From Tissierellia bacterium (GTDB taxonomy: Bacteria > Bacillota > Clostridia > Peptostreptococcales > Acidaminobacteraceae), in NCBI GenBank assembly GCA_012838225.1, contig DUPT01000003.1, forward strand, positions 1-43,683: a stretch of 43,683 nucleotides of DNA, read 5' to 3'. Shown here one piece after another: positions 8,701-18,686 of this stretch. Position 1 is the first letter of the stretch; every line of letters begins with the position of its first letter. The notes beneath the pieces were generated by a model. The model was given only the letters and a program-made list of their open reading frames with translations, ran no database searches and was not told where the DNA came from. The position numbers were made by a program, and so were the translations under genes.

Positions 8701-9342
8701 AAAAAGCTTGGACTGCATATCGCGACCCCGGTCTTCGATGGTGCCAATGAGGCCAAGATCGAAAAGCTGCTGGAGCAGGCCGGCTACTCGTCCGATGGCA
8801 AGCTTCGCATCCGCGACGGCCGTAGCGGTGAGTATTTCGATAACCCGGTCACCGTCGGCTATATGTATATGCTCAAGCTTCACCACCTGGTCGATGATAA
8901 GATCCATGCTCGTTCGACCGGACCGTATTCGCTGGTCACCCAGCAGCCCCTGGGCGGTAAAGCCCAGTTTGGGGGACAGCGCTTTGGTGAGATGGAGGTC
9001 TGGGCACTCGAGGCCTATGGCGCCGCCCACACCCTCCAAGAGGTATTGACTGTCAAATCCGATGACGTGGTCGGCCGGGTCAAGGCCTACGAAGCGATCG
9101 TCAAGGGTGAGGATATCCCATCACCCGGCATTCCGGAATCGTTTAAGGTCCTGATCAAGGAATTCCAGTCGCTCTCGCTCGACATCAAGGTGCTTGATGA
9201 AGAGGGCAATGAGGTCAACCTCGAGACGGTCGATGACTATGAACCGATCGATGCCATGAATGAAATGATCATCGGCGATGATGATCTAAGCGAAGGCTTC
9301 CATACGGAATCGCTCGGCGATGACGATGATATCGAAGAATAG
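5728..9342 (+). CDS. rpoB: DNA-directed RNA polymerase subunit beta
   Basis: Beta subunit of RNA polymerase, 1204 residues, normal for Bacillota. It starts [21 protein letters not shown] at 5728 was preferred over an in-frame ATG at 5710 because AGGGGTGA lies seven bases upstream and the resulting N-terminus fits the family. The rifampicin-binding region is intact: [16 protein letters not shown] and [13 protein letters not shown] carry D490, H500 and S505, equivalent to E. coli D516, H526 and S531, so no classical resistance substitution is present. Later landmarks are [27 protein letters not shown] and the C-terminal [20 protein letters not shown] clamp region; the protein ends in a strongly acidic tail. 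Its usual upstream partners rplJ and rplL are not here. The TAG stop is part of the rpoC ribosome site. Confidence 0.99.
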   Translation: MPHPVQLGNYERQSFSKIKELIKLPNLVEIQTESFKWFMTKGLQYALNDISPIYDYTQTMLLEFIDFNFEQESKYSEQECKERDVSYSVALRVTARLTNKDTGEIKEQEVFMGDFPLMTDKGTFIINGAERVIVSQLVRSPSTYFSIKYDKSGNEMVSGQVIPNRGAWLEFETDSTESLSIRIDRTRKLPVTALVRVMGYESDQSIIDLFGESERLLLTLDKDASNNRDEGLLEIYRKLRPGEPPTVESASNLIESMFFDERRYDLARVGRYKFNLNLGLSERGLGHFLAHPAVHPETGEIIAGADTKLTKPILREIENAGIKRIILAVEGKEVVVLGNHMVDIDDYITGYDPEIINERVHYPVLQEILTKTEDHDERINLIHQEVNRLIPRNITVDDILASVSYFFNLSQGVGETDDIDHLSNRRIRSVGELLQNQFRIGLSRMERVVRERMTTQDSDTITPQSLINIKPVTAAIKEFFGSSQLSQFMDQNNPLAELSHKRRLSALGPGGLSRDRAGFEVRDVHYSHYGRMCPIETPEGPNIGLISYLATYGQINQYGFIESPYRIVDKDSGVVTDEVVYLNADDERTAVIVPANEPIGEDGKLIARRVVGRQDGDIKEFASADVDYVEVSPNQMVSVATALIPFLENDDSARALMGCNMQKQAVPLIRTETPIVGTGIEAKVAWDSGAMILAKNDGEVIKSTADEIIVRRESDGSLDKYPMLKFKRSNQGTCVNQISRVEKGQSIKANDMLADGPSTDRGDLALGANLLVAFMTWEGYNFEDAILISEELVQKDTLTSIHIDEYEAEARDTKLGAEEITRDIPNVGDDALKNLDVRGIVRIGAEVDSGDILVGKVTPKGETELTPEERLLRAIFGKKAREVRDTSLKVPHGASGIVVDVKMFTRENNDEMTPGVNELVRVYIAKKRKINVGDKMAGRHGNKGVISKIMPVQDMPFLDDGTPIQILLSPMGVPSRMNVGQVLEVHLGLAAKKLGLHIATPVFDGANEAKIEKLLEQAGYSSDGKLRIRDGRSGEYFDNPVTVGYMYMLKLHHLVDDKIHARSTGPYSLVTQQPLGGKAQFGGQRFGEMEVWALEAYGAAHTLQEVLTVKSDDVVGRVKAYEAIVKGEDIPSPGIPESFKVLIKEFQSLSLDIKVLDEEGNEVNLETVDDYEPIDAMNEMIIGDDDLSEGFHTESLGDDDDIEE

Positions 9343-9350
9343 GAGCACGC

Positions 9351-12300
9351 GTGTTAGAGTTTAATAAGTTTGAATCGATCCGCATAGGCCTGGCCTCGCC
9401 GGAAAAAGTCCGCGAGTGGTCCTATGGGGAAGTCAAGAAACCGGAGACGATCAACTACCGCACCCTCAAGCCGGAGCGCGAAGGTCTCTTTTGCGAGAAG
9501 ATCTTCGGGCCGACCAAGGACTGGGAATGTCATTGCGGTAAGTACAAACGGATCCGATACAAAGGCGTCGTCTGTGACAAATGCGGCGTGGAGGTCACCA
9601 AATCCAGTGTTCGCCGTGAGCGGATGGGCCATATCGAATTGGCGGCTCCGGTGTCCCATATCTGGTATTTTCGCGGTATCCCGTCCAAAATGGGGATCCT
9701 GCTCAATATCTCACCGCGCAATCTCGAACGGGTGCTCTATTTTGCCTCCTATATCGTGATCGAGGAGGGGGATACCACCCTGACCAAGTATCAGATCCTG
9801 TCGGAATCGGAATACGCCGAGAACCGAGATATGTATGGCAATCGTTTCCGTGCCCTGATGGGGGCGGAGGCCATCAAGGAGCTGCTGCTCGATCTCGATC
9901 TCGATGAGATCGCTGAAGAACTCCACCAAGACGTCGAGGAAACGACCGGTCAACGCCGGGCCAAGGCGATCCGCCGGCTCGATGTGGTCGAGAGCTTCCG
10001 CAAGTCCGGCAATAAGCCGGAGTGGATGATCCTCGATGCCATCCCGGTCATCCCGCCGGATCTTCGTCCGATGGTCCAGCTCGATGGCGGCCGGTTTGCC
10101 GCCTCGGACCTAAACGACCTGTACCGCCGGGTGATCAATCGGAACAATCGTCTGAAAAGACTGCTCGACCTGAAGGCGCCCGAGATCATCATCAAGAATG
10201 AGAAGCGGATGCTTCAGGAATCGGTCGATGCCCTGATCGACAATGGCCGTCGCGGTCGTCCGGTCACCGGACCGGGCAAGCGTCCGCTGAAGAGCCTATC
10301 CGATCTGCTGAAGGGTAAGCAGGGGCGCTTCCGGGGGAACCTCCTGGGTAAGCGGGTCGACTACTCGGGCCGTTCGGTCATCGTGGTCGGACCGGAGCTG
10401 AAATTCTATCAATGCGGCCTGCCTAAAAAGATGGCCCTGGAGCTGTTCAAGCCCTTTGTCATGCGCAAGCTCGTGTCTGAGGGGATTTCACACAATATCA
10501 AAACCGCCAAGCGGGCGGTCGAACGCGAGCGTCCCGAGGTGTGGGACATCGTCGAAGAAGTCATCAAAGAGCATCCGGTGCTCCTTAACCGGGCGCCCAC
10601 CCTGCACCGACTGGGGATCCAGGCCTTTGAGCCGGTCCTGGTCGAGGGCAAGGCCATCATGCTCCACCCGCTGGTCTGTACCGCCTACAATGCCGACTTT
10701 GACGGCGACCAGATGGCGGTCCACGTGCCGCTGAGTGTCGAGGCCCAGGCCGAAGCTCGCTTTTTGATGCTTTCGACCAACAATATCCTGGCACCTAAGG
10801 ACGGTAAGCCGATCACCACGCCGACACAGGACATGGTGCTTGGCAGCTACTATATGACGGTCATGCTCGAGGGCGTCAAGGGCGAAGGTTCGGTCTTTAG
10901 TGACTATGATGAGATGCTTCGGGCGTATGAGAACGGCGCGGTCGACCTGCATGCTCGCATTAAGGTCCGGCTCCGCTTAAACGAAGACGATCCGGGGCAG
11001 CTCGTCGAGAGCACGGTCGGACGCTTCATCTTCAATGAAGAGATCCCTCAGGACATCGGGCTGGTCGACCGGAGTGTCGATCCGTATTCGCTCGAAGTCG
11101 ATGAGCTCTGTACCTCGAAGGTACTCGGCAAGATCATCAGCCGGACGTATGAGGTCAAAGGAGCCACCCAGACGGCCGATATGCTCGATCATATCAAGGA
11201 TGTGGGCTTCCGCTTTGCCACCAAATCGGCGGTCACGATCTCGATGGCCGACATGGTCATCCCGGCCGACAAATACGATATCATCGATAAATCGCAGGCC
11301 GAAGTCGACAGCTATCGCCGGGCCTATCGCAAGGGACTGATCAGTGACGAGGAACGGATGGAGAAGATCATCGAGATCTGGACTCGGACGACCGATGATG
11401 TCACGGAGTCACTGCGTAACAGCCTGGATGAGATGAACAATCTGCATATCATGAGCTACTCCGGTGCCCGGGGAAATATCAATCAGATTCGTCAGATCTC
11501 AGGCATGCGGGGACTGATGGCTTCTGCCACCGGTCGAACGGTCGAGGTGCCGATCATCTCGAACTTCCGCGAAGGCCTGTCGATCCTGGAGTACTTCATC
11601 TCGACCACCGGCGCCCGAAAGGGTTCGGCCGATACGGCGCTAAAGACCGCCGACTCGGGTTATCTGACCCGTCGGTTGGTCGATGTCTCGCAAGACATCA
11701 TCGTCCGGGAGAAGGACTGCGGCACCGAAGAGGGGATCGAGGTTGCTACCATCATGGAGGGCAATCAGGTGATCGAGCGGTTTGAAGAGCGCCTGCTGGG
11801 CCGCTTTCCGGTCGAAGACGTCACGGGCAAGCGCGGCAAGATCTTATGCCGTAAGGATCAGATGATCACCAGCGATATCGTAAAAGACATCGTCAGTGCC
11901 GGCATCACCAAGCTCAAGGTCCGATCGGTCCTGAGCTGTCTGACCGAGCACGGTGTCTGTGGCCGCTGCTATGGCATCAACCTGGCCGACGGTCGGCCGG
12001 TCAATGTCGGCGAATCGGTCGGCACCATTGCCGCCCAATCGATCGGCGAGCCGGGGACACAGCTCACCATGCGGACTTTCCACACCGGCGGGGTTGCCGG
12101 GACCGACATCACCCACGGTCTGCCGCGGGTCGAGGAGGTCTTTGAGGCCAGAAAGCCGAAGGGTCTGGCGCTGATCAGCCGGATCGCCGGGACCGTTTCC
12201 TTCCGCGAGACGGGTCGGCGTAAGGAGATCGTCATCACGGATGATCAAGGCAATGAGGATGTCTCACACGTCGTCTTTGGTTCGAAGCTTCGCTTCAAGG

Positions 12301-12851
12301 AGGGCGATGTGGTGGACAAGGGTGAACAGTTGACCGATGGTTCGCTCTATCCGAGTGAGATTCTAGAGATCACCGGGGTGACCGGGGCCCAGAACTATAT
12401 CATTAAGGAAGTTCAAAAGGTTTATCGCAGCCAGGGCGTCGATATCAATGACAAGCATATTGAGATCGTGGCCAAGCAGATGCTCTCGAAGATCCGGATC
12501 CTTGAAGCCGGTGATACCGAGTTCATCCCGGGCTCGAATGAAAACTATATGCACTTCGTCAAAGTAAATAAAGCGATCGAAGAGGCCGGGGGCAAGCCGG
12601 CCGAGGGTGAGCGGATCATCCTCGGGATCACCAAGGCATCGCTGTCGACCGATTCGTTCTTGTCAGCCGCCTCCTTCCAGGAGACGACTCGGGTGCTGAC
12701 CGATGCCTCGATCCGAGGCAAGGTCGACCACCTGATCGGACTCAAAGAGAATGTCATCATTGGAAAACTGATCCCGGCCGGTACCGGAATCGGTAAGTAT
12801 AAGAACATCTCGATCTTTGATGCCGATGCTCCGGTAACCATTGACACATAA
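9351..12851 (+). CDS. rpoC: DNA-directed RNA polymerase subunit beta'
   Basis: Catalytic large subunit of RNA polymerase, 1166 residues. The start is GTG at 9351, five bases after AGGAG that is shared with the rpoB stop. The N-terminal zinc finger has cysteines 60, 62, 75 and 78. The magnesium-binding active-site loop is NADFDGD at residues 447-453, followed by [17 protein letters not shown]. The trigger-loop and bridge-helix region includes [26 protein letters not shown], and the second zinc site is seen in [14 protein letters not shown]. No large lineage-specific insertion is visible between these landmarks. The gene ends just before the promoter of the str operon. The L7Ae-like ribosomal protein gene often found between rpoC and rpsL in Bacillota is absent. 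Confidence 0.99.
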   Translation: MLEFNKFESIRIGLASPEKVREWSYGEVKKPETINYRTLKPEREGLFCEKIFGPTKDWECHCGKYKRIRYKGVVCDKCGVEVTKSSVRRERMGHIELAAPVSHIWYFRGIPSKMGILLNISPRNLERVLYFASYIVIEEGDTTLTKYQILSESEYAENRDMYGNRFRALMGAEAIKELLLDLDLDEIAEELHQDVEETTGQRRAKAIRRLDVVESFRKSGNKPEWMILDAIPVIPPDLRPMVQLDGGRFAASDLNDLYRRVINRNNRLKRLLDLKAPEIIIKNEKRMLQESVDALIDNGRRGRPVTGPGKRPLKSLSDLLKGKQGRFRGNLLGKRVDYSGRSVIVVGPELKFYQCGLPKKMALELFKPFVMRKLVSEGISHNIKTAKRAVERERPEVWDIVEEVIKEHPVLLNRAPTLHRLGIQAFEPVLVEGKAIMLHPLVCTAYNADFDGDQMAVHVPLSVEAQAEARFLMLSTNNILAPKDGKPITTPTQDMVLGSYYMTVMLEGVKGEGSVFSDYDEMLRAYENGAVDLHARIKVRLRLNEDDPGQLVESTVGRFIFNEEIPQDIGLVDRSVDPYSLEVDELCTSKVLGKIISRTYEVKGATQTADMLDHIKDVGFRFATKSAVTISMADMVIPADKYDIIDKSQAEVDSYRRAYRKGLISDEERMEKIIEIWTRTTDDVTESLRNSLDEMNNLHIMSYSGARGNINQIRQISGMRGLMASATGRTVEVPIISNFREGLSILEYFISTTGARKGSADTALKTADSGYLTRRLVDVSQDIIVREKDCGTEEGIEVATIMEGNQVIERFEERLLGRFPVEDVTGKRGKILCRKDQMITSDIVKDIVSAGITKLKVRSVLSCLTEHGVCGRCYGINLADGRPVNVGESVGTIAAQSIGEPGTQLTMRTFHTGGVAGTDITHGLPRVEEVFEARKPKGLALISRIAGTVSFRETGRRKEIVITDDQGNEDVSHVVFGSKLRFKEGDVVDKGEQLTDGSLYPSEILEITGVTGAQNYIIKEVQKVYRSQGVDINDKHIEIVAKQMLSKIRILEAGDTEFIPGSNENYMHFVKVNKAIEEAGGKPAEGERIILGITKASLSTDSFLSAASFQETTRVLTDASIRGKVDHLIGLKENVIIGKLIPAGTGIGKYKNISIFDADAPVTIDT

Positions 12852-12854
12852 GTG

Positions 12855-12883
12855 TTGACGCCGATTAACGGCTGTGGTAACAT
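12855..12883 (+). promoter_or_regulatory. Promoter of the str operon (rpsL-rpsG-fusA-tuf)
   Basis: TTGACG (12855-12860) and TAACAT (12878-12883) are separated by exactly 17 bases, only a few bases after the rpoC stop. No terminator separates rpoC from it, so rpsL is probably transcribed both from here and by read-through. Confidence 0.7.
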
Positions 12884-12916
12884 TTATAAGGTATTGGATA
12901 TTTACCGAAAAACCAC

Positions 12917-12986
12917 GCTTTCAGCCGATGGAGGTGGCCTTCATCGGCTAAAGCTATGCTAAGACTCTAAAACAGTTTTCTGTTTT
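12917..12986 (+). promoter_or_regulatory. Two hairpins in the rpsL leader
   Basis: AGCCGATG (12923-12930) pairs with CATCGGCT (12942-12949), and the helix can be extended by GCTT/AAGC across a small internal loop. A second perfect stem, AAAACAG (12969-12975) with CTGTTTT (12980-12986), has a TTTT loop. Neither is followed by a T-tract, so they look like leader elements rather than terminators. They might be a target for S7 or S12 autoregulation; that is a guess. Confidence 0.5.
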
Positions 12987-13014
12987 GAATAAATACCTAA
13001 GAAAGGAGACGAGT

Positions 13015-13428
13015 ATGCCGACAATTAATCAGTTGATTCGTAAAAAACGGACCAGTAAGAGCCAGAAATCGAAAGCTCCGGCTTTGCAGCGCTCATTCAA
13101 TACCCTACAAAATCGGGCAACCGACCGGTCCGCTCCGCAAAAACGCGGTGTATGTACATCGGTAAAAACCGTGACACCGAAAAAACCGAACTCCGCTCTG
13201 CGTAAAGTCGCCCGTGTCCGTTTAACCAACGGCATGGAAGTAACGGCCTATATCCCCGGTGAGGGCCACAACCTGCAAGAACACAGTGTTGTCCTGATCC
13301 GCGGCGGCCGCGTCCGGGATATCCCCGGTGTCCGATATCATATCGTCCGTGGCGTGCTTGACACCGCCGGTGTCTCAGGCCGACAACAGGCCAGAAGCAA
13401 GTACGGAATGAAACGACCGAAGAAATAA
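13015..13428 (+). CDS. rpsL: 30S ribosomal protein S12
   Basis: Decoding-centre protein of the small subunit, 137 residues. ATG at 13015 follows AAAGGAG; an upstream in-frame ATG at 12985 lies in the leader hairpin region and gives a non-family N-terminus. The conserved core is present: [36 protein letters not shown] and the C-terminal [13 protein letters not shown]. The streptomycin loop lysine (K56, E. coli K43) is conserved, but the second hot-spot, E. coli K88, is arginine here (R101, in [10 protein letters not shown]). In E. coli and Mycobacterium that exchange is a known streptomycin-resistance mutation. The protein carries the 13-residue N-terminal extension usual in Bacillota. Confidence 0.99.
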   Translation: MPTINQLIRKKRTSKSQKSKAPALQRSFNTLQNRATDRSAPQKRGVCTSVKTVTPKKPNSALRKVARVRLTNGMEVTAYIPGEGHNLQEHSVVLIRGGRVRDIPGVRYHIVRGVLDTAGVSGRQQARSKYGMKRPKK

Positions 13429-13482
13429 GGTCCTTTTGGTTCAGTACCGATGAACTAAATTTATTTTAAGGAGGGAAGGAAC

Positions 13483-13953
13483 GTGCCAAGAAAAGGAAGT
13501 GTTCCGAAACGGGATGTTTTGCCAGATCCCGTCTACGGCTCAAAGGTCATTACGAAATTAATCAATAATGTCATGCTGGATGGTAAAAAAGGCGTGGCTC
13601 AGGAGATTGTTTACGACGCCTTGAGTAAAGTCGAGCAAAATACTGACAAGAATGCGCTGGAAGCATTCAACCAGGCCCTTGATAATATCATGCCCTTGGT
13701 AGAAGTCAAAGCCCGCCGGGTCGGCGGTGCCAACTACCAGGTGCCGATCGAGGTCCGCCCGGAGCGTCGTCAGACGCTCGGATTGCGCTGGCTGGTATCA
13801 TTTGCCCGTCGTCGCAAAGAACGCACCATGACCGACCGTTTAGCCGCGGAGATCACCGATGCCTTCAACAGCACCGGTGGCGCTGTCAAACGTCGCGAAG
13901 AAATGCATAAATCCGCTGAAGCGAACAAAGCTTTTGCTCACTTCAGATATTAA
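13483..13953 (+). CDS. rpsG: 30S ribosomal protein S7
   Basis: Primary 16S rRNA-binding protein that organises the 30S head, 156 residues. The start is GTG at 13483 after a strong AAGGAGGGAAGG. The protein starts [20 protein letters not shown], and carries [28 protein letters not shown] and the C-terminal [25 protein letters not shown], all diagnostic. It is the second gene of the str operon and in other bacteria acts as its autogenous repressor. Confidence 0.99.
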   Translation: MPRKGSVPKRDVLPDPVYGSKVITKLINNVMLDGKKGVAQEIVYDALSKVEQNTDKNALEAFNQALDNIMPLVEVKARRVGGANYQVPIEVRPERRQTLGLRWLVSFARRRKERTMTDRLAAEITDAFNSTGGAVKRREEMHKSAEANKAFAHFRY

Positions 13954-13980
13954 CCAAATCGAACCCGAAAGGAGGTTACG

Positions 13981-16044
13981 ATGCCAAGATCCTTTCCGCT
14001 GGAAAGAACAAGAAATATTGGTATAATGGCGCATATCGACGCCGGAAAAACTACCACGTCCGAACGGATCTTGTTCTATACAGGCAGAAACTATAAAATT
14101 GGTGAAACCCATGAAGGCTCAGCCACCATGGACTGGATGGCCCAAGAACAAGAACGCGGGATCACCATCACATCAGCGGCAACCACAGCTGTGTGGAAAG
14201 ACCATGCCATTAATATTATCGATACACCCGGTCACGTCGACTTCACGGCTGAAGTTGAGCGATCGCTTCGTGTCCTCGATGGTTCGGTGGCAGTCTTTTG
14301 TGCCAAGGGAGGCGTTGAGCCTCAAAGTGAGACCGTCTGGCGTCAGGCGAATAAGTACGGCGTACCGCGCTTAGCCTTCGTCAATAAGATGGACATCACC
14401 GGCGCAGACTTCTTCAGAGTCTATCGACATCTGGAGGAGCGGCTCGGGGCCAATCCGGTGCCGATCCAATTGCCCATCGGTGCAGAAGACAAATTCATCG
14501 GCATGATCGACCTGGTCGATATGGTTGCCGAGATCTATAAGGATGAATTAGGTAAAGAGATCGAGATCACCGATATCCCGGCCGACATGCAAGAGCAAGC
14601 CAATGAGTACCGGGAGAAGATGATCGAGAGCGTGGTCGAGACCGACGAAGACATGATGGAAAAGTATTTCGCCGGAGAAGAGCTGACACGCGATGAAATC
14701 GTTGCCACCATCCGAAAAGCGACGATCGCTAATGAAATCGTCCCGATGCTTTGTGGCTCGGCCTATCGCAACAAAGGCGTCCAACTGTTATTGGATGCCG
14801 TGATCGACTATATGCCAAGCCCGTTAGATATCCCATCGATCGAAGGTTTTGTGCCGGGTTCAGGGGAAGCGACCGAGCGTCATTCCGATGATAACGAACC
14901 CTTTAGTGCCCTGGCCTTCAAGGTCATGACAGATCCGTTTGTCGGCCGCCTGACCTATGCCCGTATCTATTCGGGCACACTCGAGAGCGGCTCCTATGTG
15001 TATAACAGCACCAAGGGACAAAGAGAGCGGATCGGTCGCATCCTGAAGATGCACGCCAACAATCGCGAAGAGGTCAAGACCGTTTATTCGGGTGAGATCG
15101 CCGCCATTGTTGGACTAAAAAACACCTCCACCGGGGACACCCTATGTGTTCCCGATCATCCGGTCATATTGGAGAGTATGGTCTTTGCCGAACCGGTCAT
15201 CAGTGTCGCGATCGAACCCAAGACACGAGCCGGCCAGGAGAAACTCGGTATCGCTTTGGCGAAGCTGATGGAAGAAGACCCGACCTTCCACGTATCTACC
15301 AATGAAGAAACCGGCCAAACGATCATTGCCGGAATGGGTGAGCTCCACCTGGAGATCATGGTAGATCGCCTACTGCGAGAGTTCAAAGTCGAAGCCAATA
15401 TCGGCGCTCCGCAGGTCGCCTATCGCGAAACCATCAAAGGGGACGCCGATGTCGACGAAAAATATGCCCGTCAAAGTGGTGGACGCGGCCAGTATGGTCA
15501 TGTTAAAATTCGAGTGAGTAAGGGAGAGCCGGGTTCCGGTTATCAGTTTACGAACTCGATCGTCGGCGGAGCGATTCCGAAAGAATACGTTGGTCCGGTC
15601 GATCAAGGTATCCAGGAAGCCCTCCAGAGCGGACTACTCGGTGGCTATGAGGTTGTGGACCTGGCAGTCGATCTATACGATGGCTCCTACCACGATGTCG
15701 ACTCGTCAGAAATGGCGTTTAAGATCGCCGGATCGATGGCGATCAAAAAAGCCCTCGCCAAAGCCGGTGCCGAGCTGCTCGAACCCTATATGAAAGTCGA
15801 AGTCACGACACCCGATGATTATCTCGGAGATGTTATGGGCGACATCAACTCCCGCCGCGGCCGCCTTGAAGGCATGGAAGCCGAAGGCGGAGCCCAGGTC
15901 ATTCGAGCCCAAGTGCCGCTATCGGAAATGTTTGGTTATGCGACCGACCTGCGATCAAAATCCCAGGGCCGGGCACAATATACCATGCAGTTCGATCACT
16001 ATGAAGCAGTCCCAGAATCTATTGCCGCCAAAGTATTGAAGTAA
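13981..16044 (+). CDS. fusA: Translation elongation factor G
   Basis: GTPase that drives ribosomal translocation, 687 residues. ATG at 13981 follows AAAGGAGGT. The G domain has the P-loop AHIDAGKTT (17-25), switch I with [22 protein letters not shown] and NKMD. Domains II to V follow with [13 protein letters not shown] and [12 protein letters not shown], and the C-terminal tip [16 protein letters not shown] is present. Switch and domain IV motifs are of the canonical translocation factor rather than of ribosome-protection or EF-G2 paralogues. It is the third gene of the str operon. Confidence 0.99.
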   Translation: MPRSFPLERTRNIGIMAHIDAGKTTTSERILFYTGRNYKIGETHEGSATMDWMAQEQERGITITSAATTAVWKDHAINIIDTPGHVDFTAEVERSLRVLDGSVAVFCAKGGVEPQSETVWRQANKYGVPRLAFVNKMDITGADFFRVYRHLEERLGANPVPIQLPIGAEDKFIGMIDLVDMVAEIYKDELGKEIEITDIPADMQEQANEYREKMIESVVETDEDMMEKYFAGEELTRDEIVATIRKATIANEIVPMLCGSAYRNKGVQLLLDAVIDYMPSPLDIPSIEGFVPGSGEATERHSDDNEPFSALAFKVMTDPFVGRLTYARIYSGTLESGSYVYNSTKGQRERIGRILKMHANNREEVKTVYSGEIAAIVGLKNTSTGDTLCVPDHPVILESMVFAEPVISVAIEPKTRAGQEKLGIALAKLMEEDPTFHVSTNEETGQTIIAGMGELHLEIMVDRLLREFKVEANIGAPQVAYRETIKGDADVDEKYARQSGGRGQYGHVKIRVSKGEPGSGYQFTNSIVGGAIPKEYVGPVDQGIQEALQSGLLGGYEVVDLAVDLYDGSYHDVDSSEMAFKIAGSMAIKKALAKAGAELLEPYMKVEVTTPDDYLGDVMGDINSRRGRLEGMEAEGGAQVIRAQVPLSEMFGYATDLRSKSQGRAQYTMQFDHYEAVPESIAAKVLK

Positions 16045-16061
16045 AAATCTAGGAGGATATA

Positions 16062-17255
16062 ATGGCAAAAGAAGTATTTGAACGTACCAAACCACACGTT
16101 AACATCGGAACCATCGGTCACGTTGACCATGGTAAAACCACGTTGACGGCTGCGATTACCAAAACCCTGTATGACCGTTACGGTTTCGGTAAATCCTTTG
16201 CCTTCGACCAAATCGACAAAGCGCCCGAAGAAAAAGAGCGTGGTATCACCATCTCGACCTCACACGTTGAGTATGAGACCCCGAATCGTCACTATGCCCA
16301 CGTGGACTGCCCTGGTCACGCCGACTATGTTAAAAACATGATCACCGGCGCCGCCCAGATGGACGGCTCCATCCTAGTCGTCAGTGCTGCTGATGGTGCG
16401 ATGCCGCAAACTCGTGAGCACATCCTGCTCAGCCGCCAAGTTGGCGTTCCCTATATCGTTGTCTTCATGAACAAAGTCGACATGGTCGATGACGAAGAGC
16501 TGCTGGAACTGGTCGAAATGGAAATCCGCGAACTGCTCGACGAATACGATTTCCCGGGCGATGACACTCCGATTTTCCAAGGTTCGGCTCTGTTGGCTCT
16601 TGAAGACACCAGCTCCAAGTGGGGCGATGTCATCGTCGAAATGTTTGAAGCCATCGACGAATACATCCCGACTCCTGAGCGTGATGTTGACAAGCCGTTC
16701 CTGATGCCGGTGGAAGACGTATTCTCCATCACCGGTCGCGGAACCGTTGCTACCGGCCGTATCGAGCGTGGTCAAGTCAAGATCGGTGACGAAGTGGAAC
16801 TGGTCGGTCTGGCTGATGCTGCCCGTAAGCTGGTCGTGACCGGCGTCGAAATGTTCCAAAAGACCCTCAATGAAGGTCTGGCGGGCGACAATGTCGGTAT
16901 CCTGCTGCGTGGTATCCAACGCACCGAGATCGAGCGTGGTCAAGTTCTGGCCAAGCCCGGTTCGATCAAGCCGCACAAGAAATTCACCGCTCAAGTCTAC
17001 GTTCTGAAAAAAGAAGAGGGTGGACGTCATACACCGTTCTTCCCGGGCTATCGTCCGCAGTTCTTCTTCAGAACAACTGACGTTACCGGAACCATAGAGT
17101 TCCCGGAAGGTCAAGAAATGTGTATGCCTGGCGACAACATCATCATGGAAATCGAGCTGATCAGCCCGATCGCCATCGAAGAAGGTCTGCGCTTCTCCAT
17201 TCGTGAGGGCGGCCGCACCGTTGGTGCCGGATCGGTTGTTTCCATCATCGAATAA
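16062..17255 (+). CDS. tuf: Translation elongation factor Tu
   Basis: GTPase that delivers aminoacyl-tRNA to the ribosome, 397 residues. P-loop GHVDHGKT (19-26), switch [28 protein letters not shown] guanine-specificity motif, and domains II and III with [16 protein letters not shown] and [15 protein letters not shown] are all present. ATG at 16062 follows AGGAGG. It is the last gene of the str operon and is followed by a strong terminator. No second tuf copy is visible in the window. Confidence 0.99.
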   Translation: MAKEVFERTKPHVNIGTIGHVDHGKTTLTAAITKTLYDRYGFGKSFAFDQIDKAPEEKERGITISTSHVEYETPNRHYAHVDCPGHADYVKNMITGAAQMDGSILVVSAADGAMPQTREHILLSRQVGVPYIVVFMNKVDMVDDEELLELVEMEIRELLDEYDFPGDDTPIFQGSALLALEDTSSKWGDVIVEMFEAIDEYIPTPERDVDKPFLMPVEDVFSITGRGTVATGRIERGQVKIGDEVELVGLADAARKLVVTGVEMFQKTLNEGLAGDNVGILLRGIQRTEIERGQVLAKPGSIKPHKKFTAQVYVLKKEEGGRHTPFFPGYRPQFFFRTTDVTGTIEFPEGQEMCMPGDNIIMEIELISPIAIEEGLRFSIREGGRTVGAGSVVSIIE

Positions 17256-17266
17256 TCCATTCAAAA

Positions 17267-17293
17267 AGGCAGGTTCTAGGACCTGTCTTTTTT
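17267..17293 (+). terminator. Terminator of the str operon after tuf
   Basis: AGGCAGGT (17267-17274) pairs with ACCTGTCT (17281-17288, one G-T pair) around a six-base loop and is followed by a run of T to 17293. Confidence 0.88.
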
Positions 17294-17339
17294 GGTGTTT
17301 AACTTTGTCTTTGGGTTAGAATAGACGCAGGAGGAAGAT

Positions 17340-18329
17340 ATGACAATACCTGATAAGCTGTCGTTGGCTCATTTACCGACACCGATCGATCAGATCCGTC
17401 GGATCGAGCTGCCTCGAGGCAAAAAGCTATTCCTGAAAAGAGATGATCAGACCGGCACGGAGCTCTCGGGCAATAAGATCAGAAAGCTCGAATTCCTGCT
17501 CTATGATGCCCTCGAGCAGGGCTGTGATACCTTGATCACCTGTGGCGGTGTTCAATCGAATCATGCCAGGGCCACGGCCGCGGCCGCAGCGAAGCTCGGT
17601 CTCCGATGCAGCCTGGTCCTAAGCTCGCCCACCAGAGTCCTCCCGGCCGGCAATCTGCTGCTGGATAAGCTCTTTGGCGCCACCGTCCAGCTGGTCTCGC
17701 CGCGAGATTTTGGTGAAAGACTGGAAGAAATCATGCAGCAGCTGGCAGATGAGGCCACTGATCGGGGCGCTAAGGCCTATCAGATACCGGTCGGTGCCTC
17801 CAATCCACTCGGCACCTTCGGCTATTTCTTGGCCCTCCAAGAGATCCTGGATCAAGAAAGAGCGCTCGGGATCAGCTTCGATACCATCGTCTGCAGCGTC
17901 GGCTCCGGCGGTACGTATGCCGGACTGGTCTTTGCCAATCAATTGCTCCAGGCGGGTAAAAAGATCGTCGGCATCAATATCAGTCAAACCGCTGATCATT
18001 TTCGGCTGATCACGCAGCAGCTTTGGCAGGGTTTTTCTCAGATCGCTGAAGTGAACGAAGACCTAACCGAACCGCTCCATATCCTCGATGGCTATGCCGG
18101 TCGAGGGTATGCCCTAAACACCGCCGAAGAGGTAGATTTCGTCCGAGACTTTGCCCGAGAGACTGGTGTCGTACTCGATCCGGTCTATACCGGTAAGGCC
18201 ATGCGAGGACTGATGGAATCGCTGAAACAAAACCACCGGCTGTTTGAAGCGTCAGAGCATATCCTCTTTATCCATACCGGCGGTTTGTTTGGATTGTTCC
18301 CCAAGGCTGAGGAATTTTTGTTGGATTAA
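17340..18329 (+). CDS. PLP-dependent D-cysteine desulfhydrase / ACC deaminase family protein
   Basis: A fold-type II pyridoxal phosphate enzyme of 329 residues, belonging to the D-cysteine desulfhydrase and 1-aminocyclopropane-1-carboxylate deaminase family. Members release ammonia and an oxo acid from small amino acids; D-cysteine desulfhydrases also release sulfide. The cofactor lysine is most likely K46 in SGNKIRKLEFLL, followed by GGVQSNHARATAAAAAKLG, the phosphate-binding SGGTYAGL loop, and a C-terminal DPVYTGKAM and HTGG. Family members cannot be assigned a substrate by motif reading alone. ATG at 17340 follows AGGAGGA. TAGAAT at 17317-17322 is a possible -10 box with a poor -35. It sits between the tuf terminator and the T-box unit, next to metY, which consumes sulfide, so a sulfur role is attractive but unproven. 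Confidence 0.85.
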   Translation: MTIPDKLSLAHLPTPIDQIRRIELPRGKKLFLKRDDQTGTELSGNKIRKLEFLLYDALEQGCDTLITCGGVQSNHARATAAAAAKLGLRCSLVLSSPTRVLPAGNLLLDKLFGATVQLVSPRDFGERLEEIMQQLADEATDRGAKAYQIPVGASNPLGTFGYFLALQEILDQERALGISFDTIVCSVGSGGTYAGLVFANQLLQAGKKIVGINISQTADHFRLITQQLWQGFSQIAEVNEDLTEPLHILDGYAGRGYALNTAEEVDFVRDFARETGVVLDPVYTGKAMRGLMESLKQNHRLFEASEHILFIHTGGLFGLFPKAEEFLLD

Positions 18330-18366
18330 TGATCTAGAATCTACAATTTATTTTGTCGTTTAGGGG

Positions 18367-18395
18367 TTGACTTTGGGCAAATGATTCGTTAGAGT
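18367..18395 (+). promoter_or_regulatory. Promoter of the T-box/metY operon
   Basis: TTGACT (18367-18372) and TAGAGT (18390-18395) are spaced by 17 bases. The expected start point near 18402 coincides with the first bases of the T-box stem I. Confidence 0.72.
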
Positions 18396-18401
18396 AGTCT
18401 A

Positions 18402-18659
18402 AACGCTAAGAAGAGAAGAGTACTTCTGGGGATAGTTTCAAGAGAGCCTGGGTAGGTGAGAGCAGGTAATGAAGAGCAGAAGGAAGATGGTCTCGGAGCG
18501 ACGTAGCTGAAGTTTTTAGGCTACGGCGGGTTCGCCCGTTACAGCGACAGGGTATAAGGCCAACGGTCCGTACCTGGTGAGGTCTGCTTCGTGATAGGCA
18601 GATGAAATAAGGTGGTAACACGTGCATCATGCTCGTCCTTTTGGTAGGACGAGTTTTTT
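18402..18659 (+). ncRNA. T-box leader, probably methionine-specific
   Basis: This RNA binds uncharged tRNA and then favours an antiterminator over a terminator. Stem I is closed by CGCT (18404-18407) with AGCG (18497-18500) and GAGA (18413-18416) with TCTC (18491-18494). The specifier domain shows AGTA (18419-18422) on one side and GGAAGATGG (18482-18490) on the other, so the best specifier codon is ATG at 18487-18489, that is methionine. The distal loop region has GGTAGGTGAGAGC. Further helices follow (GTAGC/GCTAC, GGCGGG/CCCGTT, GTCTGC/GCAGAT). The T-box sequence AAGGTGGTAACACG lies at 18609-18622 with the TGGT bulge that pairs with the tRNA ACCA end. The terminator CTCGTCC/GGACGAG (18632-18653) and a T-tract close it. 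The frame of the specifier is read by eye, but ATG fits the downstream genes. Confidence 0.9.
18632..18659 (+). terminator. Regulated terminator of the T-box leader
   Basis: CTCGTCC (18632-18638) pairs perfectly with GGACGAG (18647-18653), followed by six T residues. It competes with the antiterminator formed by the T-box sequence immediately upstream. Confidence 0.9.
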
Positions 18660-18686
18660 ATTTTTACAAAAATATTGGAGGAAAGA

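Noticed and set aside
16374..17264. Minus-strand open frame of 296 codons opposite tuf
   Set aside because: Pure shadow of the tuf codon pattern; no ribosome site and no recognisable protein.
18402..18659. SAM riboswitch upstream of metY
   Set aside because: SAM riboswitches are common before methionine genes, but the AGTA/GAA specifier domain, the TGGT bulge and the AAGGTGGTAACACG sequence define a T-box instead.
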